This document shows, one piece after another, positions 59,601 through 64,000 of a DNA stretch of 64,000 nt. The translations under genes and the position numbers were made by a program. Position 1 is the first letter of the stretch, and every line of letters starts with the position of its first letter. Origin of the DNA: Vitis vinifera (Eukaryota; Streptophyta; Magnoliopsida; Vitales; Vitaceae); the NCBI RefSeq assembly GCF_030704535.1, contig NC_081818.1, forward strand, positions 22,422,001-22,486,000, written 5' to 3'. The notes under the pieces were generated by a model, which was not told where the DNA came from, did no database searches, and saw only the letters and a list, made by a program, of their open reading frames with translations.

Positions 59601-62316
59601 GGTGGAGGATTTGTGCCTTCAAATATGCTAAGTCTAGTATGGAGAAATTCAATTTTCTTGGAACATCGCAACTGTACCTACCTTGTGCCAATATGGTAGA
59701 ATCTTGTGGGGGACCAGAGGTCCAGCTAATCAGAGAATGAGAAATCAATTAGTTATGATTTCATACTTTATAGGTGAACACCATCTCATGCATAATATAT
59801 AGCCTACTGAAACAAATAAATTCTACTTAAGTTCTTTTACCGCACCAGCAGAAAAGAAAGAGATTGCAGCAGCATGCTAAGTGAAGGATCTGCCTTGTCA
59901 GCAACAAATATGCACAAATCTATGTAACATTCATGTGGAAAAAAACACATGTAAACACTGGGTTGTTCTATAGAAACCAATCAAAAAAATAATATAGAAG
60001 AAGAAGAAGAAGAAGAAAAATAAATCCTTTGGTGTGCCTCCCTAGTAAGGCAAAAGACAGTATGAATAATTCAAAGATTGAATCTTGATGAAAATGTATA
60101 AACTCTTAAGCAGATTATTCCCTCCTACTGTTGGAGGCATTTTGAAAAGATATCAACCTGCTCCAGATGAACCAGAGGAGAATGACTTAAAAATCAGTAT
60201 TTTGTGCTTCAAATTCTCAAAAGAATCTGAGCACTTTGTCTTATTGATGAAAATAAAAATAAATATAAGAAGAAGAAGATGAAGAGTTCAGGAGCATCTT
60301 TAATGTGACTTTCTTGGTGGCATGCCTTCCTTGGAAAACTTGGAGCACCTTTAATGTGAGTTTCTTGGTAGCATGCCTCACTTAGAAAACTCAGATAGGT
60401 TAGGGCTGCTAATATCTATTCCATTGAGAATTCATCATAAAGGCATTGTCATGTCAAGGTCCCATGGCCAATCTATAACCAGTTAACTCTTATGACCACT
60501 GTGACTTTTCATGATAGAAAAGCTAAATTCCAAAAGAAGCTCAAATTTATTCAATATCCAGTTGGCACAGAATGCATTTCAAAATTTTCTCTTAGACTCA
60601 TTTTTAGTGTAATGAATAGGATTTCAGCTATAACTAATATATGAGGAACACAGTTGAGCCCATAGATAAGTCTTGACTCAGGTTGGGTTTGTAAAAGTTG
60701 GAGGCAATTGCAAATCTCCCACACTTAATACTTGGTTTAAAACCTTCACCGCACAAGGATTTTGGTTTCTATGTCATTGATCTTGTGAGGCATTAGTGAT
60801 TCAGTATCAATGCTTGTTGATCCTTAAGGGTAAATTTTACTTCAGTAAACAAGTTAAAGAGTGTTTTTACAAACATGTATCAGGATCTTCCAGACTCAAA
60901 AGATCATTAGCGCTCATTTCTGTATAAACTCAAGATTAGATGTCCACATTCATGTGTCCAAACTATCCATTTAATCAGAAGACCAATTAGAATTTCTTGA
61001 ATTCTATTTTTCTACATAAAATAGACATGAAAATAATAGCAGTGGGATAGAAGGTCACAATACTGAAAATTCTTTACCATACACCACATTTTCTGATACT
61101 TGGATGCCATATTCTACCTAATGTATACTTGGTGAAAAAATAAATTATAAAGCCTTATAAATATGAGCATGAAAAAGGAGAAAAAAAAAGGAAAAAAAAG
61201 AATAAATATCCACCTTGAATGCAATATCACCAGGTGACATTGCAAATCCAGCACCCATGGACTCAAATGCACCTCACCCCGGTAATATATTCTTGGGTCA
61301 TAAGTCATAACCCAATAAAGAAAGGTGTGCAGTGTCACTTCCACAACCCAAGCCTACTTCAACAGGATCCATGAGACCATTAATTCCAGCAGATGCAATG
61401 GCATCTAAATTTGGTATTTTGGCTGCTTCCGGAGGAGTCTTGTCTCCCAACCTTGGCAAAGACACATCTCCTACCTCATCAATCAGCACAAATGCCACTC
61501 TTGTCTTAGGCTTGATTGCACTATCCATGCTTCTACATGCTATCTGTAGCTGCCCCTACTCTTTCACAATAACAAGTAACCAACCTCAGTCTAATATTGC
61601 AAGACCAGCCCATCCTACTCCTGCAATCTGAAAAAAGAAGAAAAAAAATGTCACAATGACTGAATCCTCATGTACACTAAACTAACTAGACATTGGAAGC
61701 ATCTCTTTGATTACAACTAGTAAACAAATTCGGGTCAACTCAGGTGGAAAATCCAGATAAATGAGAAAGGAATTGCAGGTTAAAATTGTAAAAATCTTTC
61801 ATATTAATATTTTCATTGATTTAACTAAAAATTTGGACAAAATGATTAGAAAATTTGAGAATATCGTATTGGTAAAAGTGATAAATAAATTAGGAAATTT
61901 TCTGATAAATTTCCATTCCGAATCAAGAAATTCGATCTGTCAGTTTGGGAATTGGAAATTATTTTAGATGCTTAAGAGAACATATCAGTAATGGAAACGC
62001 AAATCAAAATAATTTCCAAATAAAAAGCAAAAATAAAAAAGGGGTTTAGGGTTTACAGACAATGAACCAAGAATTGGTAAAATTGGAAATGTAAAATGAT
62101 TGATTCTGAGAAGCATGAATGTTACCTGTAAGATGCATCAGCTGTGATTTTTAGTGCTTTCAGACTCTGAAAAAGGTGAAGAAGAGGTAGGGTTTTGCGA
62201 GATTTCTCCAGGGTTTCATTTGGTCTCCATTTCGTAATGTAGTAAAAAACACATTCATCAGTAATCACCATCACCATCTGGATTCTCCTCTGCAATTCAA
62301 CCATGGGGAAACGCAA
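56612..62316 (-). pseudogene. apgM: Cofactor-independent phosphoglycerate mutase (archaeal ApgM type), unprocessed pseudogene
   Basis: Introns are kept, so this is a decayed gene copy and not a processed one. Segments: leader exon 62316-62126; 61627-61214 (ATG 61528); 59168-59023; 58680-58393; 57717-57446; about 56975-56612. Family motifs include AFVLIDEVGDVS, GLGCGSDTAHLSLLGYD, VVVKGPNLSGNISGTDPL and APGATGDYRTLL. The enzyme interconverts 3- and 2-phosphoglycerate and is related to alkaline phosphatases. Lesions: a 7 bp duplication with stop at 61298-61300, followed by a 1 bp loss near 61277; a 1 bp gain near 58502; TGA in place of a conserved Trp codon at 57685-57687; a 1 bp loss near 57487; and in the last part a 1 bp gain near 56966, about 100 bp missing near 56902 and a further frame change. 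No full-length product is possible. Confidence 0.85.
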
Positions 62317-62329
62317 AAAGCAGACGGAG

Positions 62330-63556
62330 GTTCCCTGAATGGACCAAGAGGTTGCCTAAGGCCCAAAATGGGGCCCGGCCCAAATAACATTTCCATTTCT
62401 CGTAAATTAGGGTCCAAACCAAATGTATTCACTATCAATAATAAGAAAATTTAAAGCTATTTAAGGAAAATTCTAGTATATGGTAAAATTTAGGGTTATT
62501 TGAATAAAAATGATGAAATAATCCCGTATTTTTAGATAAGTTACTTTCTAAGTTTATACATCGAAAGAATTGAATTTACAAATTTGAAATCATTTCATCT
62601 TTTCAATCAAATATTTCTAAAATTTGCATTGTTAAATATAATATAAATAAATGAAATCAAATACAAATAAATGGATAGAAGTATAAAATAATTAAATCAA
62701 TATATAAAAATAAAAATTATGACGTGTTTGGTAACTGTTTTCCAAAACAATTATAAAAAATAGTTTTTTCAGAACTTTGATTTTTATAAAAGAAAAGATT
62801 GTTTAAAAACCTAAAATATTTTTAACCTATTTTTAAAAATAATTTTTATATTTAATATTTTATTTTTAATAATTCTACATGTTTATAAAATTATTTCTTA
62901 AAACAATCATAAAAAAATAAATGAAAATAAAAAAAACAACTAAAAAATATTATCTAAAAACACCATATTTTCTATTTTTAAAAACAAAAAACATAAAACA
63001 ATTTTTTGTTATTAAATGTGTATTTTTTTTTTAAGAATAAAAATCTATTCTAAAAAACCCTTAAACTTCCTCCAAAAAGAATAATTTTAAAACAAAGTGT
63101 AATTTTTATAAAAATAATTTTTTTATTTAATAAAATATCATAAGTGTAATTTTTAATTTAGCCAAAAAAAACTTATATATATATTTATTTATTTTTCTAT
63201 TACATCTTATCTCAATTTTCTATGCTGCCTGCTTTCACATATTCATTCCCTTTTTGTTTTGTTGATTGATAAGGTTGAGTCTTGGCCTCTCTTCTTGGCG
63301 TATATATGAAAACATTGTCTTTATCATCAATTTGGACTTGGATTGTCACAATGCAACACAAAGAGTAGAGGAAGAAGATAACTAATAAGAAATTAATGAA
63401 TTAATTAAGCTGAGACCTCCATGAGAGAGTCAGAGAGCTCTCATCTTTGTTCAGAAAACAGACCAAAAACCTGGCTCTAAGAACACACAGATCACTGTGC
63501 CCAGGAAGAAAAAGAAGGATAACAGCAAAAGAAAGAAATGGAGAGAAGTATCAGCT
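62330..63556. other. Intergenic DNA right of the PGM pseudogene
   Basis: Contains the MITE-like copy at 62720-63065 and AT-rich sequence. The right end (about 63230-63556) should be the 3' UTR of the KIN/LEA-like gene. No other gene seen. Confidence 0.5.
62720..63065. mobile_element. MITE-like element, family copy 3
   Basis: Starts GACGTGTTTGGTAACTGTTT and shares its body with the copy at 52568-52922, including the ATTAAATGTGT block and the TTCTAAAAAA right arm. Confidence 0.45.
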
Positions 63557-63968
63557 TCACTTGTTCATTCCAGTTGCATCCTTGGCAGCTTCAACAGCCC
63601 CTTCTGCCTTAGCCTTCATTTGCTGACCAGCCTGCACATATATATCATTCAATTCATTCATAAAGTTGAAAAAAAAAAAAAAAAAACCCAACTTCTAGTG
63701 GATTTTGAACAGAAGCATTTTTTGATAGGTTTTGAGGTTAATTTGGGGTACATCTTGGCATGACTCCTTGGCAGATTTGCAAGCATCGCCGGCCTTGTCC
63801 ATCATCTTCTCAGTCTTGGCCTGAAACAAACACAACAGTACACATCACCATTCTCAAGAACTTGCAGAATGGAGAGTCTCAGAAGTCAGAAAAGCTAATT
63901 AAGGCGAAGCGCACCTGGACTTCGCCCTTGGCCTCCCCAGCTTTGTAGCTCGTCTTGGAACTGTCCAT
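63557..63968 (-). CDS. KIN/LEA-like small stress protein, three exons
   Basis: Exons are 63968-63915, 63820-63752 and 63631-63557, with GT/AG borders, all in phase 0, giving 65 residues. The start MDSSKTSYKAGEAKG, the middle KMMDKAGDACKSAKESCQD and the end DATGMNK have the alanine/lysine-rich, tryptophan-free make-up of plant KIN1/KIN2-type cold- and ABA-induced proteins, which are about 66 residues and end GLNK. Such proteins are unstructured in water and are thought to protect cells under drought or cold; this is family knowledge. Two cysteines are unusual for the group. The small exons were found by splice logic, since none forms a long ORF. The promoter lies beyond the right edge of the window, so its regulation cannot be judged. 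Confidence 0.85.
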
Positions 63969-64000
63969 TTCTCTGGTTAGTTACTTGGGAACACACTTGA

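Noticed and set aside
63700..63740. A third tail-only LINE insertion (TTTTTTGATAGG) in an intron of the KIN/LEA-like gene
   Set aside because: The flanking sequences match poorly (about 8 of 13), so a target duplication cannot be claimed.

Overview
This is plant nuclear DNA, AT-rich and dense in transposons. The genes carry introns with canonical GT/AG borders, and three products are plant-specific in type: a FLOWERING LOCUS C EXPRESSOR-like (FLX-like) protein, a plastid type-2 tryptophan synthase beta chain, and a KIN/LEA-type stress protein. A grapevine-like woody eudicot (Vitis) is my best guess, from the general resemblance of these proteins and from large LINEs sitting inside introns. 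The sequence alone does not prove the species.

Every host gene I can support lies on the minus strand. In coordinate order they are: a tetraspanin pseudogene fragment (9871-10255); an intact two-exon tetraspanin (10946-11894); a BRCT-RING-PHD-like protein of about 490 residues in seven exons (12443-27459); an FLX-like coiled-coil protein of 421 residues with a long 5'-UTR intron (29385-34148, transcript start near 36440); a type-2 tryptophan synthase beta chain of 495 residues in six exons (47990-50706); a many-times broken, intron-containing pseudogene of archaeal-type cofactor-independent phosphoglycerate mutase (56612-62316); and a 65-residue three-exon KIN/LEA-like protein (63557-63968). 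They are unrelated in function and do not form a pathway.

The rest is mostly mobile DNA. From the left: a 3.75 kb CACTA-type element (177-3931); a Harbinger-type MITE; a decayed Ty3/gypsy stretch that passes directly into a decayed Ty1/copia stretch (4.95-9.87 kb). The copia part is itself split by a ~1.17 kb inverted-repeat element carrying a captured first exon of a proteasome alpha-2 gene. A ~6.4 kb LINE lies in the intron that divides the RING domain of the BRCT gene. It has two recognisable ORFs, broken almost only by in-frame stops. Two Harbinger-type MITEs abut each other over one shared TTA, and a tRNA-derived SINE lies in another intron of the same gene. A 1.46 kb 5'-truncated LINE and two 'tail-only' LINE insertions lie in one FLX-gene intron.

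From about 36985 to 42922 lies an element with ~630 bp direct terminal repeats, an initiator-Met tRNA primer site, and a capsid/gag-like, protease, reverse transcriptase and RNase H order. Its polymerase resembles Caulimoviridae, and I can see no integrase. Minus-strand copia remnants fill 42.9-47.7 kb. At 53938-55102 is a foldback element made of about eleven tandem palindromes between ~150 bp inverted ends. The most unusual objects are the pararetrovirus-like element, the palindrome-array foldback, the captured proteasome exon and the tail-only LINE insertions.
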